Shown here: positions 18,887 to 27,895 of the stretch, in pieces
How positions within the stretch are numbered: position 1 is the stretch's first letter
How the letters are laid out: every line of letters starts with the position of its first letter
NCBI GenBank assembly: GCA_905480425.1
Contig: CAJQQG010000004.1
Span: 1-42,883, forward strand
Source: an uncultured Flavobacteriaceae bacterium
Lineage (GTDB): Bacteria; Bacteroidota; Bacteroidia; Flavobacteriales; Flavobacteriaceae
DNA: 42,883 nucleotides
Direction of reading: 5' to 3'
Notes under the pieces: model-generated
The model's input: only the letters and a program-made list of their open reading frames with translations
What the model was told of the DNA's origin: nothing
Databases searched by the model: none
Position numbers and translations under genes: made by a program

Positions 18887-18894
18887 CAAAAATA
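18887..18894 (-). promoter_or_regulatory. -7 box of valS
   Basis: On the minus strand this reads TATTTTTG, a perfect TAnnTTTG match, 28 bases before the valS ATG. The -33 region has TTTATT instead of a clear TTG. No T-box leader structure is visible, as expected for Bacteroidota. Confidence 0.42.
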
Positions 18895-18972
18895 GGGACA
18901 CTTATGGTATAATAAAAATTAGTATCCCTAATTGAAAGAAAATATATAGATTTACTCTCAAAGATAAATATT

Positions 18973-19359
18973 ATGAAAATATATCATTACGTTAATTTAC
19001 TTTTCCTATTTGTGATTGCCCATGCTATTTCACAAGAAATTGGACCTAAAATTAATTTTGACACAACGACTATTGATTATGGAACCATAGAAAATAATAG
19101 TGATGGAGAACGAATTTTTATTTTTTCTAATACAGGAAATGCTCCCTTAATTATTAAAAATGTACAATCAAGTTGTGGATGTACAGTTCCAAAAAAGCCG
19201 AAAGGTCCAATTGCTCCGGGAGAATCAAGCGAAATTATTGTTCGCTATGACACAAATAGGCAAGGTCCTTTTAGAAAAACTATTACCATTACAACTAACG
19301 TTAATGATAATCCTATTTTAGCTTTAAAAATTAAAGGAATTGTATTGCCAAAGTCATGA
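18973..19359 (+). CDS. DUF1573 domain-containing exported protein
   Basis: The 128-residue protein has a signal peptide (about residues 1-21) followed by one DUF1573 domain, an Ig-like beta-sandwich related to the ASH/MSP fold. Characteristic stretches are FDTTTIDYGTIENNSDGERIF, NTGNAPLIIKNVQSSCGCT and GPFRKTITITTN. The SCGC pair is conserved in the family, but its role is not established. It is probably periplasmic or outer-membrane associated. It stands alone, divergent from valS, and a strong hairpin terminator follows its stop after five bases. Confidence 0.85.
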   Translation: MKIYHYVNLLFLFVIAHAISQEIGPKINFDTTTIDYGTIENNSDGERIFIFSNTGNAPLIIKNVQSSCGCTVPKKPKGPIAPGESSEIIVRYDTNRQGPFRKTITITTNVNDNPILALKIKGIVLPKS

Positions 19360-19364
19360 GTTTC

Positions 19365-19408
19365 AAAAAACGATATTAATTTATTTTTAATAAAATAATA
19401 TCGTTTTC
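19365..19408 (+). terminator. Rho-independent terminator after the DUF1573 gene
   Basis: A perfect 12-base inverted repeat, AAAACGATATTA (19367-19378) and TAATATCGTTTT (19396-19407), encloses a 17-base AT-rich loop and ends in a T-run. It begins just after the stop codon. The symmetry of A- and T-runs means it could also work on the other strand, but no gene approaches from that side. Confidence 0.7.
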
Positions 19409-19516
19409 TTGATAGGATTCTAAAAAAAATTAAGGATCATTAAATATATCCACAAAAGTCCTTCCTAGTGATTAAAAAGAATAATATTTTTATCATTTTT
19501 GCTTTTTATTAATATT

Positions 19517-20716
19517 ATGCCAAAGTTATCTAGAAAAGGAATTCAACTTCCAACGTCTCCCATCAGGAAACTTGTAAATCACTCAGATGATGCAAAAGCA
19601 AGAGGTATAGATGTTCTTCATCTTAATATTGGCCAACCTGATATTGCCGCTCCAAAAGAAGCCATTAATGCTATACAAAAAATACAATTAAAATTACTGC
19701 CATATGGGCCATCTCAGGGAACCCATGCATATCGTGAAAAACTATGTGTTTATTACAAAAAAAATGAAATTGAAGTATCTCCTGAAGATATTATAGTTAC
19801 TACAGGAGCTAGTGAAGCCCTTATATTTACTTTAAACGTTATATGTGATGCAGGAGATGAAATCATTATCCCCGAGCCTTTTTACGCTAATTATAATGGT
19901 TTTGCCAGTTCTGCTGGTGTAAATGTTGTTCCTGTTATTTCAGAATTTACTTCACAATTTGAACTTCCGTCCTTAGAGAATATAACTGGTAAAATTACTA
20001 CAAAAACAAAAGCAATTCTGCTTTGTAATCCAAGTAATCCGACTGGATATGTCTACAATGAAAAAGAAATAAGTACTCTTTGTGAGCTTGCCATTAAATA
20101 TGATATTTTTTTAATAGTAGACGAAGTTTACCGTGAATTTATTTACGGCGGCAATAAACATTATTCTGTCTTAAAATACCCAGGTGGGAGTGAGCATACA
20201 GTAATGATTGATTCTGTTTCAAAAAGATACAGTCTATGTGGAGCAAGAGTAGGGTGTATAGTCTCTAAAAATCATATGTTTATTCAAAATGTTTTGAAAT
20301 TTGCACACTTAAGACTTTCTCCACCATCAATTGCTTTAATAGCAAGTGAAGCTGCACTTGACGCACCTGACAGTTATTTAAAAGAAGTAGTTGCAGAATA
20401 TGAAGTTCGAAGAAGTGTATTGATAGAATACTTAGAAAAGATACCAAACGTAAAGGTTTCTCATCCTACAGGTGCATTTTACTGTATTGTAAAACTACCG
20501 GTTGAGGATGCAGAAGATTTTTCTAAATATTTATTGACGGATTTTAAAGATAACAATCAAACGATAATGTTGGCGCCAGCCAATGGATTTTATTCAACAC
20601 CTGGCTTTGGACTTAACGAAGTTAGAATTGCCTTCATTTTAGATAGTCAAAAGTTAATTCGTGCGGCAAGTATTTTGGAAAAGGCTTTAATGACCTATCC
20701 TAAATTACTATCTTGA
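19517..20716 (+). CDS. Pyridoxal phosphate-dependent aminotransferase, class I/II
   Basis: This fold-type I aminotransferase has LNIGQPDIAAP near the N-terminus, the CNPSNPTG motif, the VDEVYREFIYGG aspartate/tyrosine block and the PLP lysine in SVSKRYSLCGARVG (about residue 236). The reading frame is open from a TTG at 19499, but the ATG at 19517 (MPKLSRKG) is the natural start, giving 399 residues. The amino acid substrate is uncertain: the SLCGARVG loop differs from the SMTGWRxG loop of typical aspartate aminotransferases. murB follows after three bases, so the pair is cotranscribed. A TATTTTTA sequence at 19485-19492 is a weak -7 candidate. Confidence 0.88.
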   Translation: MPKLSRKGIQLPTSPIRKLVNHSDDAKARGIDVLHLNIGQPDIAAPKEAINAIQKIQLKLLPYGPSQGTHAYREKLCVYYKKNEIEVSPEDIIVTTGASEALIFTLNVICDAGDEIIIPEPFYANYNGFASSAGVNVVPVISEFTSQFELPSLENITGKITTKTKAILLCNPSNPTGYVYNEKEISTLCELAIKYDIFLIVDEVYREFIYGGNKHYSVLKYPGGSEHTVMIDSVSKRYSLCGARVGCIVSKNHMFIQNVLKFAHLRLSPPSIALIASEAALDAPDSYLKEVVAEYEVRRSVLIEYLEKIPNVKVSHPTGAFYCIVKLPVEDAEDFSKYLLTDFKDNNQTIMLAPANGFYSTPGFGLNEVRIAFILDSQKLIRAASILEKALMTYPKLLS

Positions 20717-20719
20717 TGC

Positions 20720-21727
20720 ATGTTCAAAATTGAAGAAAATGTTTCTTTAAAAAAATACAATACTTTTGGGATTGACATCCTAACAAAAAAATTTTATGCC
20801 CTTTCTTCTTCTGACAGGCTTAAAGAAGTCTTAATAGAAAATGAAGGAATTCCTTTAAGAATTCTAGGTGAAGGCAGTAATTTGCTTTTTACGAAAAATT
20901 TTGAAGGACTTACACTTCAAATTGCAACAAAAGGCATTAAAATAATAAATAAAACTAAAGCAAAAGTACTTGTTGAAGTTCAAGCTGGAGAAAATTGGCA
21001 TGAATTTGTGCTTTGGAGCTTATCTAATAACTTTGGAGGTATCGAAAATTTGGCACTCATACCAGGAAGTGTTGGCGCGGCCCCAATTCAAAATATTGGA
21101 GCCTATGGAGTAGAGCTAAAGTCAGTATTTCATTCTTGTAAGGCATTTGAAATTACTACCAGAAAAATACATACTTTTTCAAATGATGAGTGCGAATTTG
21201 GATACAGAGATTCCATATTTAAAAAAAAACTAAAAGGAAAATTCATCATTCTTAGTGCTTGTTTTTCACTCCAGAAATTTCCACATAGTATCGATATTTC
21301 CTATGGAGCTATTAATTCGCAGCTGGCAGACAAACTTGCCACTATCCAAAATATAGCAGAAGCGGTCATTGCTATTAGACTCTCTAAACTTCCCAATCCC
21401 AAAAAAATTGGAAATAGTGGTAGTTTTTTTAAGAATCCTATAATTACTCTAAATGACTTCAAAAAACTTCATAAAACATTTCCTAAACTTCCCCATTACC
21501 CTAGTAAAGAAGGTTTTGTTAAAATACCAGCTGGATGGATCATTGAGTCATTAGGTTTTAAAGGAATAAGGGAGGGAGATGCAGGAGTTCATGAAAAACA
21601 AGCCCTTGTATTAGTTAATTATGGCACTGCCTCTGGAATTCAAATTTTAGGACTGGCTAAACAAATACAAAAAGCTGCTCTAGACAAGTTTGGTGTTTCC
21701 TTAGAAACGGAAGTAAATATTCTTTAA
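20720..21727 (+). CDS. murB: UDP-N-acetylenolpyruvoylglucosamine reductase
   Basis: MurB reduces UDP-GlcNAc-enolpyruvate to UDP-MurNAc with NADPH, using FAD, in cytoplasmic peptidoglycan synthesis. The FAD-binding region has LGEGSNLLF (49-57) and IPGSVGAAPIQNIGAYG (114-130). Catalytic residues are visible as Arg163 in FGYRDSIF, Ser235 in GNSGSFFKNP, and a glutamate near 329-331 in LETEV. At 335 residues with the FGYRDS insertion it is a type I (E. coli-like) enzyme. It starts three bases after the aminotransferase stop and is convergent with dtd, three bases apart. Confidence 0.95.
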   Translation: MFKIEENVSLKKYNTFGIDILTKKFYALSSSDRLKEVLIENEGIPLRILGEGSNLLFTKNFEGLTLQIATKGIKIINKTKAKVLVEVQAGENWHEFVLWSLSNNFGGIENLALIPGSVGAAPIQNIGAYGVELKSVFHSCKAFEITTRKIHTFSNDECEFGYRDSIFKKKLKGKFIILSACFSLQKFPHSIDISYGAINSQLADKLATIQNIAEAVIAIRLSKLPNPKKIGNSGSFFKNPIITLNDFKKLHKTFPKLPHYPSKEGFVKIPAGWIIESLGFKGIREGDAGVHEKQALVLVNYGTASGIQILGLAKQIQKAALDKFGVSLETEVNIL

Positions 21728-21730
21728 ATA

Positions 21731-22183
21731 CTATTCTTTATTTTTTGAATCTATTTGAATGGTAACTGGGCCATCATTAATAAGTGACACCTCCATATTT
21801 GATCCAAAAGTACCAGAAACCACTTTTTTGCCAAGTTGCACTTTAGCAGTTGTCAGAAACAATTCATACAAGGGAAAAGCATGTTCATGCTTTGCTGCTC
21901 TAATATAAGAAGGACGATTCCCCTTTTTTGTAGAAGCCATAATAGTAAACTGACTAATCACCATTAACCCTCCGCCTGAATCTAGAAGCGAACGGTTCAT
22001 TATTTCATTTTCATCATTGAAAATACGAAGATTTAAAACTTTATTTACCAACCATTCAACATCTGACGCATAATCTGCTGCTTCAATTCCTAAAAAGACA
22101 AGTAAGCCACTTTCAACAGTTCTTTCTTCAGACTTATCAATAATAACTTGAGCATTTTTAACCCTTTGAATAATAACTCGCAT
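21731..22183 (-). CDS. dtd: D-aminoacyl-tRNA deacylase
   Basis: Dtd removes D-amino acids, and glycine from tRNA-Ala, from mischarged tRNAs. The two active-site signatures are present: the SQFTIMAST stretch after GGLMVI, and the C-terminal GPVTIQID corresponding to the cross-subunit Gly-cisPro motif. KKGNRPSYIRAA is also conserved. At 150 residues it is full length and acts as a cytoplasmic homodimer. Its start lies two bases after the rsgA stop, so the two translation-related genes form an operon. Confidence 0.95.
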   Translation of the reverse strand: MRVIIQRVKNAQVIIDKSEERTVESGLLVFLGIEAADYASDVEWLVNKVLNLRIFNDENEIMNRSLLDSGGGLMVISQFTIMASTKKGNRPSYIRAAKHEHAFPLYELFLTTAKVQLGKKVVSGTFGSNMEVSLINDGPVTIQIDSKNKE

Positions 22184-22185
22184 AA

Positions 22186-23115
22186 TTAATTTCGGTAAAG
22201 AGTATCGTCCTCCAACATTTGTAAATATGAAGTATAACGAGATGAAGAAATTTTACCGGCTTCAACAGCCCCTATAATTGCACATTTTGGTTCGTTATGG
22301 TGTAAACAATTATGAAATTTACATTTATTTTTTCTTTTGTGAAATTCAGGAAAATAATTTCCAATTTCCTCAGGCTTCATATCTACCACTCCAAAACCCT
22401 TAATTCCTGGGGTATCTATAATCTTAATTCCTTTGGTTAAAGCAAACATTTCCGCATAGGTGGTGGTATGCATTCCCTGCTGATGTTGTTTTGAAATAGC
22501 TGCTGTTTTTATATTTAGACCTGGAGATATCGCATTTACTAAAGTAGACTTACCCACTCCACTATGTCCGGAAAACATACTCACTTTATCTTGCATTATA
22601 GATTTAACCGTTTCTATTTCAATACCCTTAGTAGCTGAAATACTGTAGGTAGAATATCCAATATCTTGATAAATTTTTTGAAATTTTTTTACTTCTTTTA
22701 ATTCAAAATCTTCATAAGAATCTATTTTATTGAAAAGTAAAATAGCTGAAATTTGATAGGCCTCTGCAGTTACTAAAAAGCGATCTACAAAAGCTGGAAA
22801 CGTAGAAGGGTTATTTAAGGTTATGATTAAAAAAACCTGATCAATATTAGAAGCGATTATATGGGTTTGCTTAGAAAGGTTTACTGATTTTCTCACAATA
22901 TAATTTTTTCTTACTTCAATTTGAGTAATATTTCCCTCTGGTGCAGACGCATGATGATCAACTTCAAAGAGAACGTGGTCTCCAACAGCGACAGGATTGG
23001 TGCTTTTAATTCCTTTTAATCGAAGTTTTCCTTTTATTCTACAATCATAAAAAATACCTTTAGAATGAACCGTATACCAACTTCCCGTAGACCGATAAAC
23101 AATACCTTTTTTCAA
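22186..23115 (-). CDS. rsgA: Small ribosomal subunit biogenesis GTPase RsgA
   Basis: This circularly permuted GTPase checks late maturation of the 30S subunit. An N-terminal OB-fold (about residues 1-75) precedes the G motifs in permuted order: G4 NKID (129-132), then G1 GHSGVGKST (183-191), then G3 DTPG (234-237). The zinc knuckle has Cys265, Cys270, His272 and Cys278. The start codon is TTG: no in-frame ATG lies upstream or near, and the N-terminus (KKGIVYRSTGSWYTV) lines up with the start of flavobacterial relatives. dtd follows after two bases. Confidence 0.94.
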   Translation of the reverse strand: MKKGIVYRSTGSWYTVHSKGIFYDCRIKGKLRLKGIKSTNPVAVGDHVLFEVDHHASAPEGNITQIEVRKNYIVRKSVNLSKQTHIIASNIDQVFLIITLNNPSTFPAFVDRFLVTAEAYQISAILLFNKIDSYEDFELKEVKKFQKIYQDIGYSTYSISATKGIEIETVKSIMQDKVSMFSGHSGVGKSTLVNAISPGLNIKTAAISKQHQQGMHTTTYAEMFALTKGIKIIDTPGIKGFGVVDMKPEEIGNYFPEFHKRKNKCKFHNCLHHNEPKCAIIGAVEAGKISSSRYTSYLQMLEDDTLYRN

Positions 23116-23183
23116 ATGCTTTATTTACAAAGTAACAGCTTTTTTTTAAGCCTTTATGAATGAACGAGGTTTAGCGTAATTTG

Positions 23184-23191
23184 TATCTTTA
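23184..23191 (+). promoter_or_regulatory. Possible -7 box of gpmI
   Basis: TATCTTTA matches TAnnTTTG in seven of eight positions, 14 bases before the gpmI ATG, in the 90-base divergent region with rsgA. No -33 TTG at the right spacing was found. Confidence 0.3.
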
Positions 23192-23205
23192 TAAAAAGTT
23201 TATTC

Positions 23206-24732
23206 ATGGCCCAAAAAACACTTTTAATGATTTTAGATGGTTGGGGCAATTCTCCCGATCCAAAAATTTCTGCCGTTGATCAAGCTAAAACACCTTACAT
23301 AGATTCTTTATACAAAAACTATAGTTACAATACCCTTAGAACCGATGGAAAGCATGTTGGACTTCCAGAAGGTCAAATGGGGAATAGCGAAGTAGGTCAT
23401 ATGAACCTGGGAGCTGGTAGAATAGTCTATCAAGATTTAGCTAAAATCAATTTAGCCATTGAAAATGATACTTTAAGAAATGAAAAGGTTTTAACTAAAA
23501 GTTTAGAATATGCTAAAGCCAATAATAAAAAGGTTCATCTATTAGGACTTCTTTCAAATGGTGGTGTACATTCGCATATAAATCACTTAGAGGGGTTATT
23601 AGACCTTATTGGAGAATACCATTTAAAGGAGGTCTACCTCCATGCTTTCACTGACGGACGAGATGTGGATCCGAAATCTGGTAAAGGTTTTATTGAAAGA
23701 ATTGAAAAAAAATTATCTGAAACAGGTGGACAACTAGCCTCAATCATTGGTAGATACTATGCAATGGATCGAGACCAGCGCTGGGAACGAATTAAAAAAG
23801 CATATGACTTACTAATAAGTGGAAAAGGAACTGGAACAACTAACTTTTCAGAAGAACTTTTAAAAAATTATACTGCAGGAGTAACCGATGAATTTATTGA
23901 ACCGCTTTTTAAAGATAATGGCACAGGAAAGCCTTTGGCTGTTATCACTAAAGATGATGTGATCTTATTCTTTAATTTTAGAACTGATAGAGGTAGGGAA
24001 TTAACTCAAGTGCTCTCACAAAAAGCTTTTCCAGAACAAGAAATGAAACCTTTAGATCTGTATTATGTTACACTCACTAATTATGATAATTCATTTAAAA
24101 AAGTTAATGTGATTTTTGATAAAGAAAATCTAAAAGATACCCTCGGATATGTCTTAGCTAAAGCGTCAAAAACACAGCTTCGAATTGCTGAGACTGAAAA
24201 ATATCCTCATGTAACTTTTTTCTTTAATGGGGGAAGAGAAATTCCATTTGAAGGAGAAGAACGTATTTTATGTCCTTCACCAAAAGTAGCTACTTATGAT
24301 TTAAAACCTGAAATGAGTGCTTTTCAAATTAGGGATGCCGTTGTTAAAAAAATCAATACAACTACACCTGATTTTATTTGTTTAAATTTTGCTAATCCAG
24401 ATATGGTTGGACATACCGGTAATATTCAAGCAGCTATTAAGGCCTGTGAATTTGTAGATGAATGTGCGGAAGCTGTTATTGAAACTGCCCTTGAAGCTGG
24501 CTATGTAAGCATTGTAATTGCAGATCATGGCAATTGTGAAACGATGGTTAATGCTGATGGAAGTCCTAATACTGCTCATACAACAAATCCTGTTCCAATT
24601 ATATTAGTAGATGCTGAAAAGAAAAAAATAAGTGCTGGTATTTTAGGAGATATTGCGCCTACTGTTTTAGATTTGTTAGATGTTTCTCAACCAAAGACTA
24701 TGACACAAAAGTCTCTAATTAATCGACAATGA
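23206..24732 (+). CDS. gpmI: 2,3-bisphosphoglycerate-independent phosphoglycerate mutase
   Basis: GpmI interconverts 3- and 2-phosphoglycerate in glycolysis and gluconeogenesis through a phosphoserine intermediate, using manganese. The alkaline-phosphatase-like core opens with LMILDGWGNSP (metal-binding Asp11). The nucleophile Ser61 lies in MGNSEVGHMNLGAGR, and ADHGNCETM carries C-terminal metal ligands. The length of 508 residues is standard. It is the first gene of a tight group: its TGA overlaps the start of the thioredoxin-like lipoprotein in an ATGA, followed by map and a methyltransferase. Confidence 0.96.
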   Translation: MAQKTLLMILDGWGNSPDPKISAVDQAKTPYIDSLYKNYSYNTLRTDGKHVGLPEGQMGNSEVGHMNLGAGRIVYQDLAKINLAIENDTLRNEKVLTKSLEYAKANNKKVHLLGLLSNGGVHSHINHLEGLLDLIGEYHLKEVYLHAFTDGRDVDPKSGKGFIERIEKKLSETGGQLASIIGRYYAMDRDQRWERIKKAYDLLISGKGTGTTNFSEELLKNYTAGVTDEFIEPLFKDNGTGKPLAVITKDDVILFFNFRTDRGRELTQVLSQKAFPEQEMKPLDLYYVTLTNYDNSFKKVNVIFDKENLKDTLGYVLAKASKTQLRIAETEKYPHVTFFFNGGREIPFEGEERILCPSPKVATYDLKPEMSAFQIRDAVVKKINTTTPDFICLNFANPDMVGHTGNIQAAIKACEFVDECAEAVIETALEAGYVSIVIADHGNCETMVNADGSPNTAHTTNPVPIILVDAEKKKISAGILGDIAPTVLDLLDVSQPKTMTQKSLINRQ

Positions 24733-25292
24733 GAACTATAACTTCGATTACTTTTTTATTGTTTGCTCTGATAAGTTGTAAAAATTCTTTACCAAAAAAA
24801 ACACTCCAAAAACCACTTAATGTAGAAAGTATTATTGGAGAAGAAGGAGAAACTGTTTTAATTGGCTATGTAAATCGTACCAATCTGAATCTCCCCGAAT
24901 TTCAAACTTGGTTTAAACCTGAATATGAAAACATTAAAATACCTGAAGGATGGTCAGTAAACTATTTGCCTCTTGCAGAAAACCTTGAATTTAAATTATT
25001 TTTGGGTACTTGGTGTGGTGATGCTCAACGTGAATTAAGAGGCATGTTTAAACTGCTTGATCTTCTAGGAATATCAGAAGATCGGATTGAAATGTATTCT
25101 ATTTCTGAATATAAAGATAGTCCTCTGGGTTATGAAAAAGAATATGATATTCTAAATATCCCTTCCCTTATTTTTATTGAAGATGGAAATGAACTCAATA
25201 GAATTGTTGAATTTCCTGTTGAAAGTCTTGTTGAAGATTTTTCAAAAATTTTGAAAAAATTACCTTACGAGGACTTATACGCAGATTTTTAA
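24729..25292 (+). CDS. Thioredoxin-fold lipoprotein with single active-site cysteine
   Basis: The 187-residue protein begins with a lipoprotein signal peptide whose lipobox LIS-Cys17 predicts acylation. The thioredoxin-like domain follows, with FLGTWCGDAQRE at 92-102: the usual CxxC is reduced to Cys96-Gly-Asp98, so there is only one cysteine at the active site. NIPSLIFIEDGNEL supplies the cis-proline segment. Related Bacteroidota proteins share a WCxDS/A variant, so this is a family trait and not decay. A classical dithiol oxidoreductase cycle is unlikely; a structural, monothiol or binding role is an inference. It is translationally coupled to gpmI by an ATGA overlap, and map starts two bases after its stop. 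Confidence 0.8.
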   Translation: MRTITSITFLLFALISCKNSLPKKTLQKPLNVESIIGEEGETVLIGYVNRTNLNLPEFQTWFKPEYENIKIPEGWSVNYLPLAENLEFKLFLGTWCGDAQRELRGMFKLLDLLGISEDRIEMYSISEYKDSPLGYEKEYDILNIPSLIFIEDGNELNRIVEFPVESLVEDFSKILKKLPYEDLYADF

Positions 25293-25293
25293 T

Positions 25294-26118
25294 ATGGCTG
25301 CAATCGTTCTAAAAACAATAGAGGAAATTGAATTAATGCGTGAAAGCGCTTTGATAGTATCTAAAACATTAGGAATGTTGGCCTCGGAAATTAAACCTGG
25401 TGTCAGTACTCTTAAGTTAGACGGCCTTGCAGAAACATTTCTTCGAGACCATAAAGCAGAACCAGGATTTTTAGGCCTATATAATTTTCCAAATACTCTT
25501 TGTATGAGTCCAAACTCACAAGTAGTCCATGGAATTCCAAGTAAAGAACTCCTTAAAGAGGGAGATATTATATCCATTGACTGTGGAGCTTTAAAAAATG
25601 GCTTTTATGGTGACCATGCCTATACCTTTGCAGTTGGAGAGATTGATCCAACAGTTGAAAGATTATTGGAAGTCACTAAAGCTTCACTCTATATAGGGAT
25701 TGATAAGTTTCGTGAAGGAAACCGTATTGGAGACATGGCCTATGCAATTCAACATTACTGTGAAAAAGAAGGTTATGGTGTAGTCCGAGAATTAGTTGGA
25801 CATGGTCTAGGAAAAATAATGCATGAAGGCCCGGAAGTTCCTAATTATGGAAAAAGGGGGCAAGGTAAAAAATTTCAAGAAGGAATGGTCTTGGCGATTG
25901 AACCAATGATTAATGGAGGTACCCATAGAATAAAACAACTTAAAGATGGTTGGACCATTCTTACTGCGGATGGTAAAGCAAGTGCTCATTTCGAACATGA
26001 TGTTGCTTTAATTAATGGAAAACCTGAACTGCTCTCAACTTTTCAATACATTTATGAAGCTCTAGGTATTAAAAGTGATGAAGAAATACCCTTTAGAAAA
26101 GAACCTTTAATCATATGA
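25294..26118 (+). CDS. map: Type I methionyl aminopeptidase
   Basis: Map removes the initiator methionine from new proteins. All five metal ligands of the pita-bread fold are in place: Asp96, Asp107, His170, Glu203 and Glu234, with His79 in the QVVHGIP block as the substrate-side histidine. There is no N-terminal zinc-finger extension. At 274 residues it is slightly longer than E. coli Map, owing to a C-terminal tail of about 25 residues. It lies two bases after the thioredoxin-like gene and overlaps the methyltransferase gene by an ATGA. Confidence 0.96.
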   Translation: MAAIVLKTIEEIELMRESALIVSKTLGMLASEIKPGVSTLKLDGLAETFLRDHKAEPGFLGLYNFPNTLCMSPNSQVVHGIPSKELLKEGDIISIDCGALKNGFYGDHAYTFAVGEIDPTVERLLEVTKASLYIGIDKFREGNRIGDMAYAIQHYCEKEGYGVVRELVGHGLGKIMHEGPEVPNYGKRGQGKKFQEGMVLAIEPMINGGTHRIKQLKDGWTILTADGKASAHFEHDVALINGKPELLSTFQYIYEALGIKSDEEIPFRKEPLII

Positions 26119-26870
26119 AATGGTTATTAAATTTTATTCCTAGGCCTCTTTTAATTTCACTGAGTATTTGGTTTAGACCTTTTATTAAACTTTACTTTAA
26201 AGGAACACGATTTACAGATCCTATAGATGGAAGTTCCTATCGTAAGTTTTTGCCCTATGGTTATCAAAAACATCGTGAGAATGCATTATGCCCTGGAACA
26301 CTTTCTTTAGAAAGGCACCGACTTTTGTGGCTCTACCTTTCAAGAGAAACATCCTTTTTAAAAGAAAACTTAAAGGTTTTACACGTAGCACCCGAACAAG
26401 TATTTTACACAAAGTTCAAGAACCTGAAAAAATGGGACTATACCACAACAGATCTTCACTCTCCTATTGCAGATATTAAGGCAGACCTATGCGATTTACC
26501 TTTTGAAGACAATCAATATGACTTGATTTTGTGTAATCATGTGTTGGAACATATACAAAATGATATTAAGGCCATGCGTGAACTTTACAGAGTTCTAAAA
26601 AAAGACGGTACCTTAATTGCACAAGTACCCTTGGAGGAAAACCGTGATACCACTTTTGAAGATGACACCATTATAGATAAAAAAGAACGAACCCGTATTT
26701 TTGGACAATATGATCATCTAAGGGTGTATGGGAAAGATTACTACTTTCGACTTCAATCTGTTGGTTTTAAAGCTGAAGGAGTTGATTTTTTGAACAGTTT
26801 AAGTAATCATGAAAAAGAATACTTTGCCCTTCCAAAACAGGAACGGATTCCTGTGGCAATTAAAAAATAA
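26115..26870 (+). CDS. Class I SAM-dependent methyltransferase
   Basis: The 251-residue protein has an N-terminal hydrophobic and basic stretch, then a methyltransferase type 11 domain. Motif I is degenerate (VLHVAPEQVF instead of a glycine-rich loop). The acidic motif II is in YTTTDLHS, DLILCNHVLEHI is the motif IV region, and MRELYRVLKKDGTLI is the post-motif helix and strand. The substrate is unknown. Its ATG overlaps the map stop in an ATGA, so it is the last gene of the gpmI group. It is convergent with apbE, 11 bases away. Confidence 0.83.
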   Translation: MKWLLNFIPRPLLISLSIWFRPFIKLYFKGTRFTDPIDGSSYRKFLPYGYQKHRENALCPGTLSLERHRLLWLYLSRETSFLKENLKVLHVAPEQVFYTKFKNLKKWDYTTTDLHSPIADIKADLCDLPFEDNQYDLILCNHVLEHIQNDIKAMRELYRVLKKDGTLIAQVPLEENRDTTFEDDTIIDKKERTRIFGQYDHLRVYGKDYYFRLQSVGFKAEGVDFLNSLSNHEKEYFALPKQERIPVAIKK

Positions 26871-26881
26871 TTATAAGCCTA

Positions 26882-27895
26882 CTAATTCTCATTTAAAAAG
26901 CCGGATGAAAAAACCTCTTTTACTTTACCCAATGAATCTGATAGAATCCAGTAGGCCTCTAGACTTGGTTGTTTTTCAATAAGTAATTTAGCCTGCTGTA
27001 AAGGCATTACCATGAGTGCTGTAGCAAAAGCATCTGCTTTCATACAATTTTCTGCTAAAACGGAAACACTTAATATGTTAGACGGAATCGCTTTTCCTGT
27101 TTTTGGGTTTATTGAATGCACCCATCGTTCTCCAGTAGTTTCGTTTATAGAAAATTTTCTGTAATTCCCTGAGGTAGCTAAAGCCTTATTTTCTAGTGTA
27201 ATTACTTGAATAAAAGTTCGGTTTTCTCCTTGATGAGGATCATCAATGGCTACTTTCCAAAATGAATTAGATTTTAAACTTTTACCTTGAGCAACAATTT
27301 CGCCTCCAATTTCAACTAAAAAAGAAGCAACCTTAAGATGTCTAAGACACTTAGCCAAGACATCAACTGCATAGCCTTTTGCTATAGCGTTGAAATCAAA
27401 ATATACTTTTGGGTGTGTCTTAAGTATGGTATTATTAATACTTAACTTTGTTTTATCCCATCCTGTAAATTGTAAAATACTATCCAATTGTTGAGTAGAT
27501 ACAGTATTAAGCTTTTTGCCAGGACCAAAACCGTAGGCATTAACTAATGCGCCAACAGTTGGATCAAAAAAACCATCAGTAGTATTGTAAACTTCAGTTG
27601 CTTGGTTATATACTGCTACAAAATGATCATCAACAACAAGCAAACTATCTCCCTTGTTAATTTTTGAAATATCAGAAGTTGGAATATAAGTTGACAAAGA
27701 TTGATTTAATACTGCAAAAAGAGAATCTACTTTGTATTCTACAAAAGTTTCTTCTAAATTTTCTGTATTAAATGAAATAGAATAGGTTGTTCCAAGCGCA
27801 AAGCCCTGTATGCGTTTTGAAACAAGATGATTTTCCTGATGGCAGCTGAAAAATAAACCTAAAAATACAATACTAAATAATTGTTTGGAGTCCAT
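26882..27895 (-). CDS. apbE: FAD:protein FMN transferase, lipoprotein
   Basis: ApbE attaches FMN covalently to threonine in target proteins, notably NqrB and NqrC, on the periplasmic side of the membrane. Family blocks are visible: GFFDPTVGALVNAYGFGP, DFNAIAKGYAVD, GGEIVAQG, HSINPKTGKA and MKADAFATALMVM. The frame is open to an ATG at 27919, but starting at 27895 (MDSKQLFSIVFLG) gives a short lipoprotein signal with lipobox FFS-Cys and 338 residues. That start overlaps the small upstream gene by 23 bases. Its place directly behind the nqr operon fits its role in Na+-NQR maturation. Confidence 0.92.
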   Translation of the reverse strand: MDSKQLFSIVFLGLFFSCHQENHLVSKRIQGFALGTTYSISFNTENLEETFVEYKVDSLFAVLNQSLSTYIPTSDISKINKGDSLLVVDDHFVAVYNQATEVYNTTDGFFDPTVGALVNAYGFGPGKKLNTVSTQQLDSILQFTGWDKTKLSINNTILKTHPKVYFDFNAIAKGYAVDVLAKCLRHLKVASFLVEIGGEIVAQGKSLKSNSFWKVAIDDPHQGENRTFIQVITLENKALATSGNYRKFSINETTGERWVHSINPKTGKAIPSNILSVSVLAENCMKADAFATALMVMPLQQAKLLIEKQPSLEAYWILSDSLGKVKEVFSSGFLNEN

